From the NCBI GenBank assembly GCA_019421015.1, contig JAHZGC010000001.1, positions 131,224-167,408 on the forward strand: a stretch of DNA of 36,185 bases, given 5' to 3'. The position numbers and the translations under genes were made by a program. The stretch is from Coriobacteriaceae bacterium. Lineage in GTDB: Bacteria > Actinomycetota > Coriobacteriia > Coriobacteriales > UMGS124. Positions 24,957 through 33,495 of this stretch are shown here, piece after piece (within the stretch, counting starts at the first letter, position 1; each line of letters starts with the position of its first letter). The notes beneath the pieces are model-generated. The model ran no database searches and was not told the DNA's origin. It saw only the letters and a program-made list of their open reading frames with translations.

Positions 24957-26462
24957 CTCTGCGTCGACCCCCTCTACCGCCGACAGCAGCTCCTGCTGCG
25001 AGTGCACGCCCAGCTTGGCAAAGACCGCCTTGCGGTGCACGTTCACCGTGTTGCGCGAGATGCCCAGCTCGTCGCCGATGAACCCCGCGTCGCGCCCACG
25101 GGCGAGCAGCGTGAGGACCTCGAGCTCGCGCGGGGTGAGGCCGCGGGCCTGGGCGAGCTGGCGGCAGCGGTCCTCCACTGACGCCGGGCTCATGCCAAAC
25201 AGGCGGGGCGAGAGGCCGAGCAGGCTGCGCTCGGGAAAGAGCCCCACGTAGGCTGCCGCCAGCAGGACCGACCCCGCGAACACCGCGATCGCCCCCAGGG
25301 CCGAGGCATCCCCTGAGGGTGCGCCGCCTTCGAGCCGTTCCACGAGCCAGAATCCCGCAAACAGCCCCAGATACTGGCAGCCAAACACCGCCGAGGCCAC
25401 GCTTACGGCAGATTCCCTGCGCGTGAACGCATAGCCGAGGACGAGCATCCACATGGTGGGTCCCAGCAGCGAGTAGCCCGCGTAGACCGCAGTATAGGAA
25501 GCGAGCAGCTCGGCCTGCGAGAGGTCCGCCACCGCCATGCCGGTGGCCGTCACGCCGCCGAGGCAGAAGAGGAACGCGGCGCGGTAGTAAAGCTCCAACC
25601 TATAGCCCCGTTGATGCTCCATGACCAGGGCACACAGCGCGGCCACACCGACCGTCGTGGCGGCAACGGTCGCGAACACGGCGGGAAAAAGCCCCACCTC
25701 GAGCCTGCCCGGCAGCATCTTGATGAAGAAGCACCAGACGAACTGCGCTACCAATGAGAATACCAGCATGGCCAGCGAGAGCCGTGCCAGCGGTCCGCCT
25801 GCGCGCGAGCCCGCTGCGGGGGACGGCGGCCGGACTGCGACCTCCTCGCCGTGCAGGTTGTGCCGGAGGGCCCAGCCGGCCGCCAGGGGCATGGCGAGCG
25901 CCAGAGCCAGGTGGGCAACGGGCCCGGTCAGGGCGATCGCTACCAGCGCCAGCCATTGCAGCGCCGCTGCCAGCGAGACCATGAGCAGGGCTGCGCGTAG
26001 GTCCAGGGTACCTAGGAGCCGTGCCCAGCCAAGGGTGAGCAGGGCGGCGGCGATGCCCGCGACGACGCCCAAGAGCGCCGGAGCCCACGCGTCCACGGCC
26101 TGCGCCACGGAGGTGAGCCCCACGGCGGCCGCAGAGACCAGTGCGCCTAGGGCAGCGAATCCCATGAGCGCGTTGGGCCGTAGAAGCCGTTCTGCCATCT
26201 GTCGTCCCTGCGGGGCCTTCCGCAGGAGCGCGAACAGCCCAAGCGTCACAGCCGCCGCAGCCGTTAGCCCCAAAAAGAACGGGTCGTGCACCAGGCCGCC
26301 CTGCTCGAGCACCTGGTCGCGCAGCACGCCCTCGAAGCACAGCAGCAGGTCGGCCCAGGCCATGAGCGCGGCGAGGCCCATCCAGCGCGAGGGCTTCTCG
26401 GCCAGGGCCCTAAAGGGGAGAAAACCCGGGGTGTGGGGATCTTGCTGCGTGGGGTGCACCAT
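24954..26462 (-). CDS. Multi-pass membrane regulator with C-terminal LuxR HTH
   Basis: About 502 residues from ATG 26462. The frame stays open upstream to 26798, but that part is proline- and charge-rich without a good ribosome site. The start is uncertain: only weak GCAGG-like bases precede it, and ATG at 26594 is an alternative. About twelve hydrophobic segments span about 25-410. The LuxR domain at about 440-497 reads GLTPRELEVLTLLARGRDAG, FIGDELGISRNTVNVHRKAV and FAKLGVHSQQELLSAV. It is divergent from the large flavoprotein at 27159 across 696 bases. Its stop codon falls in the direct repeat of the small element at 24831-24956. Confidence 0.85.
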   Translation of the reverse strand: MVHPTQQDPHTPGFLPFRALAEKPSRWMGLAALMAWADLLLCFEGVLRDQVLEQGGLVHDPFFLGLTAAAAVTLGLFALLRKAPQGRQMAERLLRPNALMGFAALGALVSAAAVGLTSVAQAVDAWAPALLGVVAGIAAALLTLGWARLLGTLDLRAALLMVSLAAALQWLALVAIALTGPVAHLALALAMPLAAGWALRHNLHGEEVAVRPPSPAAGSRAGGPLARLSLAMLVFSLVAQFVWCFFIKMLPGRLEVGLFPAVFATVAATTVGVAALCALVMEHQRGYRLELYYRAAFLFCLGGVTATGMAVADLSQAELLASYTAVYAGYSLLGPTMWMLVLGYAFTRRESAVSVASAVFGCQYLGLFAGFWLVERLEGGAPSGDASALGAIAVFAGSVLLAAAYVGLFPERSLLGLSPRLFGMSPASVEDRCRQLAQARGLTPRELEVLTLLARGRDAGFIGDELGISRNTVNVHRKAVFAKLGVHSQQELLSAVEGVDAE

Positions 26463-27158
26463 GGGGCCTGCTTTCGTGGTTTCGCGGGGGAGAAACCCTG
26501 GGGTCCATGGTAGCCCATGGGGGAGGGGCGTGCGCGGGTGCCCGGCGTAATCAGAGGAATTGTTACCTTCGAGTCCACGACGGGGTTCGGCCATCGGTGT
26601 TACCTGTGTTTTCGGCGATGGCCAGATTGACAGATAGCGCCGCGTAAAGGGGGTTCTGGATAGGACCGGAGCCTTCCGCTGACCTTTGGTCGATGGCGGC
26701 AGATGGTGGAAAATCTTTCTGAACTGGGGCTTTGCCGATTCGTTGGCTTTAAGCGGCCGACGAGGTGTACCGATTGGGCATCGGAGTCTCTCCGGCACCT
26801 ATCCCGAACCCTGATTTCGCGGAAACATCGTGGCTTTGGGGTCTCAGCATCACAATGCTCCGATTCGGGCTGGGCATCTTTGCACAGGGAACGCAAACGT
26901 TTGGTTTGAATAAAACCCCAGCTCAACTCCCACTAACCACCTCGTGGTTACCCGTTTATTCTGCCGTTGAGGGCATATCTCCTCAGATTCCCCGACTGAC
27001 ACGGCGCTGCGGCCTGCCTATGGTGGGGCCATGCATCCGGTGTATGGCCGCGCCCCGCATGTCTGTCGTGCGGGCTGCACGCCAAGAGCCATAGCCGCGA
27101 GGATGCGCCTTGTGTGTTCCGTCCGCTGTTCCATCAAGGGGAAGAAAGAAGGATGCCC
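26463..27158. promoter_or_regulatory. Long divergent intergenic region, no gene supported
   Basis: A 696-base gap between divergent LuxR and flavoprotein genes. Short open frames exist on both strands, but none has a ribosome site or protein-like composition. Visible elements are the perfect palindrome CAAACGTTTG (26894-26903), followed by an AT-rich TTTGAATAAAA, and the dyad TAACCAC-CTC-GTGGTTA (26934-26950), about 210 bases before the flavoprotein start. The length suggests a long leader or more than one control element. Confidence 0.45.
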
Positions 27159-29195
27159 ATGAACACCCATGCACGTTTGGTCGAGGAACTCTCGAAGGTC
27201 CGCGGCCGCATCGCCCTGCCCGCAACCATGACCGGCATGACCCGCCGTGGCTTTGTGGCCGGCGCGAGTATGGCCGCCGCTGCCGGCGCCATGGCGAGCG
27301 TCGCCCTGGCCGACCAGCCTCCTGCGGGCGACGGCCCCGCCCCCGAGGCCGCTGAGGCTGGTGCCCCCGCCGAGGCCGTTGCTCCCGCCGTCGGTATGAC
27401 CTTCGAGGGCAACGCCGGCAAGACCATGGGCGAGGTGCTGGGCGCCGGCTGGCTGGGCGACGAGCCCGAGATCCCGGCCGACCAGATCGCCGAGACCATC
27501 GACACTCAGATCGTGATCTGCGGCGCCGGCCACGCCGGGACCGCCTGCGCCCGCAAGGCCTCCGAGCTGGGCGCCCAGGTCATCGTGGTGGACCCCCAGG
27601 CCGAGGACACCTTTAGTGTGCTTGGCAACGATATCGGCCACCTCAACTCCGCCTGGCAGACCGAGATCATGGGCGTGCCCCGCTACGACGAGGTCGACTT
27701 CATGAACGAGTACCAGATTTACTGCGCCGGCCGTGCCCAGCCCGGCCTGGTGAGCCAGTTCGCCCACCGCTCCGGCGAGGCGTTCGACTGGTTTATCGAC
27801 AACTTCTCGGACGACGAGAAGGCCGGCATCATCTGCCTTAACTGGCCGGCCGTCGAGGGCTACGACTACGACCGCGGCATCTTCAAGTCCTACGTGGGCA
27901 CGCCCAACTTTGGGGGCAGCGTGGGCCTGCGCGAGGCCGTGATCCGCACCCAGGACATCGCCAAGGAGAACGGCGCCCAGTTCCTCTACGAGACGACCGC
28001 TGTGAAGCTCGTGCACAGCGACGACAATGCCGAGGTAACGGGCGTCATCTGCCAGAAGGCCGACGGCTCCTACGTGCAGATCAACGCCCCGGCCGTGGTC
28101 CTGGCCTGCGGCGACATCGGCAGCAACTCCCAAATGTACAACGCCATCTGCGCCGAGAACTACGCCCTGGGCGAGTACAGCGACTGCCGCGCCTTTAGCG
28201 GCCGCGACGGCAGCGGCATCGCCATGGCCATGCGCATGGGGGCCAAGGTCGAGATCGGCACCGGCGGCGACATGGGCAGCCATGCCGTCATGGTCATGGG
28301 CCCCATGGAGGCGGCCGAGACCATGTGGCTCAACAAGTACGGCAAGCGCTTCTGCAACGAGGCCTACGGCGGTCCGCTGCTCTCGGGCTGCGCCGTTGCC
28401 CGCCAGCCCGGCAGCGTGGTCTACAGCGTGTGGGACTCCGACTGGAAGACCGTCTTGCTGAACCAGGTGGCTGGTCACCTGGCCCTCAAGCAATGGGACG
28501 AGGACTCAATCAACAAGATCGGCGAGTACATGGAGGCCGCCGTGGGCACCGGTGCCGAGGGCGACCCCACCAGCGGCAAGTACCTCTACTGCGCCGACAC
28601 GCTCGAGGAGCTCTTTGAGTACATGGGCATGGAGCCTGCGGCCGTCGCCAACGCCGTGGCCGAGGTCAAGACCTGGAACGCCGCCTGCGAGGCCGGCCGC
28701 GACGAGAAGTACGGCCGCGACCCCAAGATGCTGTGGCCCATCGTCGAACCGCCCTTCTACGGCTTTGCCGGCAACAAGCGCTGCGGCGGCGGTTCGCTCG
28801 TGGCTACCTCGGGCTTGCTCTGCACCGAGGACCAGCAGGTCCAGGGCCAGGGCTTCGAGCCCATCAAGGGCCTCTACGCTACCGGCAACTGCTGCGGTGG
28901 GCGCTTCCCCATGGGCTACAACGGCATCATGAACGGCGTGTCGATCGGCATGTGCCTGACCCTGGGCATGACGCTGGGCGAGTTCCTGGCCACCGGCGAC
29001 ATCGACGCCGCCACCACCGTGGGCAAGAACAACGCGGCTCCCAAGGAGGTCGACCGCGGCGGCATGGGCGGCCCCGGCGGCCCCGGTGAGGGCGAGGGGG
29101 AAGGTACTCCGGCCGGCGATGGCGGAGAAGCCCCTGCGGGCGAGGACGCCCCCGAAAGCGAGGGTGCCCCTGAGGGCGAAGCGCCTACAGCGTAG
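27159..29195 (+). CDS. Large Tat-exported FAD-binding protein
   Basis: A 678-residue protein. ATG at 27159 has AAGGA five to six bases upstream; an in-frame ATG two codons earlier is less well spaced. The Tat motif TRRGF lies at 28-32, after an unusually long n-region of 27 residues, followed by an alanine-rich hydrophobic stretch. After a Pro/Ala/Glu linker comes the FAD fold at about 116-145 (QIVICGAGHAGTACARKASE). The C-terminal FAD region is GLYATGNCCGGRFPMGYNGIMNGVSIG. A Gly/Glu/Pro-rich tail of about 50 residues follows, which is unusual for the family. It is only distantly related to the other flavoproteins here. It ends in a strong terminator. The regulator is probably the divergent LuxR gene at 26462. 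The substrate is unknown. Confidence 0.85.
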   Translation: MNTHARLVEELSKVRGRIALPATMTGMTRRGFVAGASMAAAAGAMASVALADQPPAGDGPAPEAAEAGAPAEAVAPAVGMTFEGNAGKTMGEVLGAGWLGDEPEIPADQIAETIDTQIVICGAGHAGTACARKASELGAQVIVVDPQAEDTFSVLGNDIGHLNSAWQTEIMGVPRYDEVDFMNEYQIYCAGRAQPGLVSQFAHRSGEAFDWFIDNFSDDEKAGIICLNWPAVEGYDYDRGIFKSYVGTPNFGGSVGLREAVIRTQDIAKENGAQFLYETTAVKLVHSDDNAEVTGVICQKADGSYVQINAPAVVLACGDIGSNSQMYNAICAENYALGEYSDCRAFSGRDGSGIAMAMRMGAKVEIGTGGDMGSHAVMVMGPMEAAETMWLNKYGKRFCNEAYGGPLLSGCAVARQPGSVVYSVWDSDWKTVLLNQVAGHLALKQWDEDSINKIGEYMEAAVGTGAEGDPTSGKYLYCADTLEELFEYMGMEPAAVANAVAEVKTWNAACEAGRDEKYGRDPKMLWPIVEPPFYGFAGNKRCGGGSLVATSGLLCTEDQQVQGQGFEPIKGLYATGNCCGGRFPMGYNGIMNGVSIGMCLTLGMTLGEFLATGDIDAATTVGKNNAAPKEVDRGGMGGPGGPGEGEGEGTPAGDGGEAPAGEDAPESEGAPEGEAPTA

Positions 29196-29228
29196 GGCAG
29201 TCTGGGCTGGTGGGAGACGACTTTTTGG

Positions 29229-29263
29229 AAGGACCTCGGGCGTGCAGGGCGTCCGAGGTCCTT
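29229..29263 (+). terminator. Rho-independent terminator of the large flavoprotein gene
   Basis: AAGGACCTCGG at 29229-29239 pairs perfectly with CCGAGGTCCTT at 29253-29263, with a 13-base loop and a TTTTGTTG tail. It begins 34 bases after the stop codon. This is the best terminator in the window. Confidence 0.9.
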
Positions 29264-29315
29264 TTTGTTGGGCACCCCCTGCCGGTGAACGGTTGGCCGA
29301 TGGGGAGGCCGACCT

Positions 29316-29393
29316 GAACAAAGAATATATGTTCTGTGGTGAAAAACATTCTGGCACATTTGTTCGTAAAGAACTTTTGTTCGCGCGTATAAT
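29316..29393 (+). promoter_or_regulatory. Promoter of the Rpn-type nuclease gene with GAAC/GTTC dyads
   Basis: A perfect TATAAT at 29388-29393 lies 65 bases before the start codon. Just upstream is GAAC-TTTT-GTTC (29371-29382), which fits the GAAC-N4-GTTC core of Gram-positive LexA (SOS) boxes. Overlapping half-sites make GTTC-N5-GAAC (29362-29374) and GAACA-N9-TGTTC (29316-29334). No clear -35 is seen. SOS control is an inference from the motif. Confidence 0.5.
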
Positions 29394-29457
29394 TGTTCGA
29401 ATCCCCTGCAGGGTGTCGTCATCCATATGCTCATCTGCCATTGGGAGGCATGCTGCC

Positions 29458-30495
29458 ATGGACGAGACTATCGAACGTATCCAAGCCATCGACGCAAGCT
29501 GGAATTCCCTGACCATAACGAACGATTTTGTGTTCTGTAAAACAATGCTCAACCCTGAGCTGTGCCGCGATGTGCTCGAGGCCATTCTTCAGGTCCCCAT
29601 AGAGCGAATAGAGTATGTGGGCAGGCAAGAGGTGCTTGGCACAGAGCCTGAGAACAAGGGCGTGCGGCTCGACGTCTACGTGCGCGACGGTGAGGGGACC
29701 GTATACAGCGTGGAGATGCAGGCGTCGAATACCTACGAGCTGCCCCAACGTACCCGGTATTATCAGGCCCTCATGGCACTCGACCAAATCGGCCGCGGTG
29801 AACGGTACAGTCTGCTTAAGGACTCCTATGTCGTCTTCATCTGCGACTTCGATCCCTTTGGAGATGGGCAGCGGGTATACTGGTTCGAGAACACCTGCCG
29901 GGGTAACTCAGCTCGGTTGTTGGGCGATGGAGCCAAGACTGTGTTTTTGGCTGCGACGGCCCCGCGCGAGGGGGACGCGCCCGACCGCCTTAACGAGCTG
30001 CTCGACTACGTTGCGTCCGGCTCGATTTCGGGCGAGCTTTCGGGACGTCTTGACGCCGAGGTCGCCCGGGTCCTCGACAACAAGAAGTGGAGGCTCGAGT
30101 ACATGATCCAGCAAGTTCGGGAGCAGCTTAGCTACGACCGGGGCGAGGCGATCGGGCTCGAGAAGGGCGAGGCCATCGGCCGGGAGAAAGGCGAGGCTAT
30201 CGGGCTGGCCAAGGGGGAGGCCATAGGCCTGGCCAAGGGGGAGGAGATCGGTCTGGCGAAGGGCGAGGCCGTTGGTTTGGCCAAGGGAGAAGCAATCGGC
30301 CGGGAGAAAGGTGAGGCCATCGGGCTGGCCAAGGGCGAGGAGATCGGCCGGGAGAAAGGCGAGGCGGCTGCGCATGAGCGGATTGTCCGGCTGGCCGCCG
30401 CGTTGCAAAATGACGGCCGCGAAGGGGATTTGATGCGCGCCTTGACCGAGCCCCCTCTTTTGGAGCGTCTCTGCACGGAATACGGCATATCTTAA
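29458..30495 (+). CDS. PD-(D/E)XK nuclease family transposase-like protein (Rpn/PDDEXK_2 type)
   Basis: A 345-residue protein. ATG at 29458 follows GGGAGG by nine bases; the frame is open upstream through the preceding terminator, which rules out an earlier start. Residues 1-215 match Rpn-type recombination-promoting nucleases. The N-terminal block LTITNDFVFCKTMLNPELCRD is followed by the catalytic core GVRLDVYVRDGEGTVYSVEMQAS, with Asp and the Glu-x-Gln of the PD-(D/E)XK fold, and RTRYYQALMALDQIGRGERY. Residues 229-300 are nine head-to-tail octapeptides (GEAIGLAK and variants), predicted to be a charged helix. A short C-terminal domain follows. Proteins of this group are DNA endonucleases linked to RecA-independent recombination. 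The gene is monocistronic with LexA-like sites in its promoter. Confidence 0.88.
   Translation: MDETIERIQAIDASWNSLTITNDFVFCKTMLNPELCRDVLEAILQVPIERIEYVGRQEVLGTEPENKGVRLDVYVRDGEGTVYSVEMQASNTYELPQRTRYYQALMALDQIGRGERYSLLKDSYVVFICDFDPFGDGQRVYWFENTCRGNSARLLGDGAKTVFLAATAPREGDAPDRLNELLDYVASGSISGELSGRLDAEVARVLDNKKWRLEYMIQQVREQLSYDRGEAIGLEKGEAIGREKGEAIGLAKGEAIGLAKGEEIGLAKGEAVGLAKGEAIGREKGEAIGLAKGEEIGREKGEAAAHERIVRLAAALQNDGREGDLMRALTEPPLLERLCTEYGIS
30142..30357 (+). repeat. Nine in-frame 24-bp repeats encoding GE(A/E)(I/V)G(L/R)(E/A)K
   Basis: Nine 24-base units run without interruption inside the nuclease gene, followed by a degenerate tenth. Units 2, 7 and 9 share the G-R-E-K ending, and units 3-6 and 8 share G-L-A-K. 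This patchy sharing suggests slippage or unequal exchange. Copy number is likely to vary between strains without changing the frame. Confidence 0.95.
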
Positions 30496-30562
30496 AAATC
30501 GCAGACCCTCTCCTCCGCTGTGGTGAAAACAGTGTGGTGATTTTGGCATAGGAGCAGCGAAA

Positions 30563-30595
30563 GCCCCCGCGCCGCGAAACATGCGGCGCGGGGGC
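30563..30595. terminator. 13-bp perfect hairpin between nuclease and flavoprotein remnant
   Basis: GCCCCCGCGCCGC (30563-30575) pairs perfectly with GCGGCGCGGGGGC (30583-30595) over a seven-base loop. It lies 67 bases after the nuclease stop and 60 bases from the stop of the convergent minus-strand remnant. On the minus strand the stem is followed by CTTTCG, so it can serve both directions. Confidence 0.75.
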
Positions 30596-30654
30596 GCGCT
30601 AACCCGGCAGGCCGGAGGCGGTTCCGCATGCGGGGGTTTCTCCGATGCGGCCTT

Positions 30655-31862
30655 TTACGCCTGGGCGACGATGTCCTTGGCGGCCAGATACGCGCTGGTG
30701 GCACCGTAGCCCACGTCGCCGCACACGCAGTTGGCGGGACGGCCGGACGTCATGCCGGCGGCATACAGGCCGGGGATGAGCTCGCCGTTTTTGGCTATGA
30801 CCTGCTGGTTTTCGCTGATCGAAAGGCCGCAACGGGTGGAGTACATCATGCAGCCCAGACGCTGCCCGTAGAAGGGGGGCGTGTCGAGCGGCTTGAGCCA
30901 GTCGGGGTTGTCGTAGCCCCACTCGCTGCCGTCGCCCGAGGCCACCATGGCGTTCCAGTCGTCGAAGGCCTGGGCGAGCTTCTCTGTAGGCAGGCCCAGT
31001 TTTTCGGCGAGTTCCTCCACGGTGTCGGCGCTGACGATGCGCCCGCTCTCGATGGCCTTGTCCACTTGGGGCTTCCAGTCGGGGGTCAGGACGCCCTCCC
31101 AGCGCTCCTGGTCGGGCATGTCGGCCTTGGGGAGGTTGCGGCACATGGGCAGCGTCCAGTCCTTGCAGTTCTCGTACCAGTTGGCGTCGAAGAAGCTAAA
31201 GATGTGCTGCTCGGGCATCTTGATAATCTGGTTGCCGAAGGCCTCGTAGTCGGTGTGGTTGTAGATCTGGCGGTCGCCCATGGTATCGACCTGCAGCCAG
31301 GGCTGGCGAGCGATCTGAATGTCGGGGGCGTAGAGGTGGTGGTTCCAGTCGACGCCTGCGATGCCGCCGTCAAAGATGCCGTTGTTGTTGTAGCCGTCGA
31401 GCTGGGCACCGGCGCCCAGGCCGATTCTGATGGCGTCGCCGTTGTCGTAGATGCCGGCCGTGTTCACCATGACGCCCGAGAAGCCGCGGGGGCAGTAGGC
31501 CTTGAGCATGGCGATGTTGTTGGTAAAGCCGGCACAGGCCAGGATAACGCCCTTGTTGGCCTTGACGTAGGCTTTTTCGCCGTCCTGCTCCACTTCGACG
31601 CCGACCACGGCACCGTCGTCCATCACCAAGCCTGTGAGCGGTGCGTCGAACAGATAGCGCCCGCCGTTCTCAGTGAAGACCTTGTCGTAGAAATCCTCTA
31701 CGGTGCGCATGATGCGGTAGGAGTTCCAGCCTTCCTGGGTGCCGGCGGGAACGACGGCAAAGGCCTGCTTCTGCTCGCCGTCGACCCAGCCGGGTTCCCA
31801 CATCTGGCCGTTCTCCTCGCACCAGGCGACGAGGTCGCGGATTCTTGTGGATTGCTCTAGAT
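30655..31862 (-). pseudogene. 5'-truncated flavoprotein reductase gene (C-terminal ~400 residues)
   Basis: The frame carries a recognisable C-terminal two-thirds of a fumarate-reductase-type flavoprotein. It includes RIRDLVAWCEENG, GVILACAGFTNN, AGIYDNGDAIRIGLGAGAQLDG, VSADTVEELAEKLGLPTEKL, and the closing FAD block PGLYAAGMTSGRPANCVCGDVGYGA. The Tat signal and the N-terminal FAD dinucleotide fold are missing. Homology stops abruptly at about 31856, directly behind the stop codon of the upstream acetyltransferase gene. The frame stays open further upstream only as an out-of-frame shadow of that gene. There is no start codon or ribosome site for the fragment, so it is a deletion remnant. The missing half presumably lay between the two genes. 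Confidence 0.8.
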
Positions 31863-33095
31863 CTAGATATAGTCCGAGATGTACGGAGCCTCGTGATGGA
31901 GCGCCTTGTCGAGGGCGGCCACACAGTGGCGGTCGCCCTCGATGCGCTCGATGCGATGCAGGAGCTTGGCTTTCTTGTATCCCATCAGGAGCGTGGTAAG
32001 GGTGCCGATCGACATGGAGAGATCTGCGCCGCTGTCGGCGGGAAGCCTGCTCACCGAGGTCGTCCCATGGTCGAACGCCATCTCGTAGACGCCCTCGTTC
32101 CATTCGAGGAAGGGGTCTTCTACTCGTATGCGCAGCCGTGCATCGGCGTAGTCGCGACAGGGGTAGCCGTCGAGAAAATGCTCGACGTCCACGATGCGCC
32201 CCATGATATAAGGACGCACGGTTTCTGCGATGTCGGCGTCGTCCATCTCGAAGGCGATGGGCTCGTTGAAGTAGGTGTTCCCGCGCACCTCCTTGATCAT
32301 GGACTGGTGGGCGCGGATATACTGCCAGAGCCCCTTCTGGGCCTCTCGGTTGAGATGGATCATCTCCTTGATGCGCATCACGTCGTCTTTGATGAGGTAG
32401 ACCATGTAGCCCAGGGGTTTCTCCGCCGCGCTGTAGTACACGGCCGTGCAGGTGTCGTCCTCGTCCCAGCGCCAGTACTCGTCCCAGGCGAGGCGGTTGC
32501 GCAGCAGGCAGCCGTGGGTCTGGCGGGCAAAGCGGTCGTGGAGTTCGGTGAGGTCGGTGCTGTAGTCGCCCACCCGGCGCACGAAGCCGGGCACGGGCGA
32601 GAGGGCGGGGATCTGGTCCTCGCGCATGGAGTAGGAGATCTTGTTCGAGATGATCTCCCAGCCGCGGTGGCGGTAGAGGGGGATGGAGTAGGGATAGAGC
32701 ACGGCGAGGGACTGCCCTTTGGCGCGCATGCGCTCGAGGCTCTGCCGCATGAGCCGGGTCATGATGCCGTGGCCGGAGTATTCGGGATAGGTGGTGACGC
32801 TGGTGATGAATCCGATGGGGCGCACGTCGCCGTATACGTTCATCTCGAGCGGGTAGACCGCGAACTGCGACACGAGCGAGTCCCGGTCGTAGCATCCCAG
32901 GATGTCGGCTCGCTCGATAACGGGGAACTTGGACTGCTCGATCTCGCTGTTTTGCCAACCGAGGCTTGCGAGCTCCTGCTCGGTGACCTGGAAGGCGTAG
33001 CGGAGCAGCGCGTTGTATTGGTCGAGGTCGTCGGTCGTGAGGTCGCGGACCTCATAGGGAAAAGGTCTGGCGGGGGTGGGCTCGGCGGGTGCCAT
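31863..33095 (-). CDS. GNAT N-acetyltransferase of the Eis type
   Basis: A 410-residue protein. ATG at 33095 follows AAAGGA by seven bases, preferred over the ATG 13 codons earlier. The N-terminal GNAT domain contains PIGFITSVTTYPEYSGHGIM and TRLMRQSLERMRAKGQSLAV (acetyl-CoA loop YSGHG), then VLYPYSIPLYRHRGWEIIS. A second GNAT-like half and a C-terminal sterol-carrier-like domain (ADLSMSIGTLTTLLMGYKKA) complete the three-domain Eis layout of about 400 residues. Eis proteins acetylate amines such as aminoglycosides and lysines, and use the C-terminal carboxylate in catalysis. Here the chain ends in SDYI directly at a deletion junction, so the terminal residue may have been altered. The natural substrate is unknown. 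Confidence 0.88.
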   Translation of the reverse strand: MAPAEPTPARPFPYEVRDLTTDDLDQYNALLRYAFQVTEQELASLGWQNSEIEQSKFPVIERADILGCYDRDSLVSQFAVYPLEMNVYGDVRPIGFITSVTTYPEYSGHGIMTRLMRQSLERMRAKGQSLAVLYPYSIPLYRHRGWEIISNKISYSMREDQIPALSPVPGFVRRVGDYSTDLTELHDRFARQTHGCLLRNRLAWDEYWRWDEDDTCTAVYYSAAEKPLGYMVYLIKDDVMRIKEMIHLNREAQKGLWQYIRAHQSMIKEVRGNTYFNEPIAFEMDDADIAETVRPYIMGRIVDVEHFLDGYPCRDYADARLRIRVEDPFLEWNEGVYEMAFDHGTTSVSRLPADSGADLSMSIGTLTTLLMGYKKAKLLHRIERIEGDRHCVAALDKALHHEAPYISDYI

Positions 33096-33257
33096 AGAGG
33101 GTCCTTTCGGGACGCGATGTCTTGCGTGTTGCATTCCCGTTCGGAGGGCTTTTTAGAGCCGAACGTAGAACCGTTGCCCGAGGGATGTGCGTTGCGAAGA
33201 AGGCTCTGTGTTCTGTTACGGATGTATCAATATAGAAATTATATACGGTTTTTCTCG

Positions 33258-33495
33258 CAGATACAGCCGCAAAAGAGGATGTCGTGTACCGTGAGAACTT
33301 TGATACTTTTTTAAGCAATGAATTTATTCTTTTGATAGACAGCGAAACCCCTGGTAGACAAGGTGCTTTGGGCGGCCTGTTTTGCCAGTGGACGGTCGTC
33401 GCCCTTACGATATGGCAAACGTGGAGGCTACGGGGCCTCCTTTTGTCGCCGAGTGTCTCAGGTGCGGTACACGAACCCCCGTTTTGCGGCTGCAT
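33258..33495. repeat. Imperfect inverted pair in the 33096-33711 intergenic region
   Basis: No intact gene is seen in this 616-base stretch, part of which (about 33215-33340) is AT-rich. CAGCCGCAAAA (33264-33274) is inverted as TTTTGCGGCTG (33482-33492), and GTGTACCG (about 33284-33291) as CGGTACAC (about 33466-33473). Translated outward from CGG-TAC-ACG, the two copies give RYT...FAA...F..D..V in the same frame without gaps over about 25 codons. They may be remnants of a duplicated short coding segment facing apart, or degenerate ends of an old element. Confidence 0.4.

Noticed and set aside
26405..26510. Two similar GGGGAGAAA-CCC-GGGG blocks near the LuxR start at 26462
   Set aside because: The match is short, imperfect and in GC-rich sequence, with no partner elsewhere; probably chance.
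30142..30357. Possible CRISPR-like array
   Set aside because: The 24-bp units are contiguous without spacers and encode an octapeptide in frame.
31863..32958. The flavoprotein remnant's frame continuing through the acetyltransferase gene
   Set aside because: This part is Arg/His/Pro-rich shadow of the acetyltransferase and carries no FAD fold.
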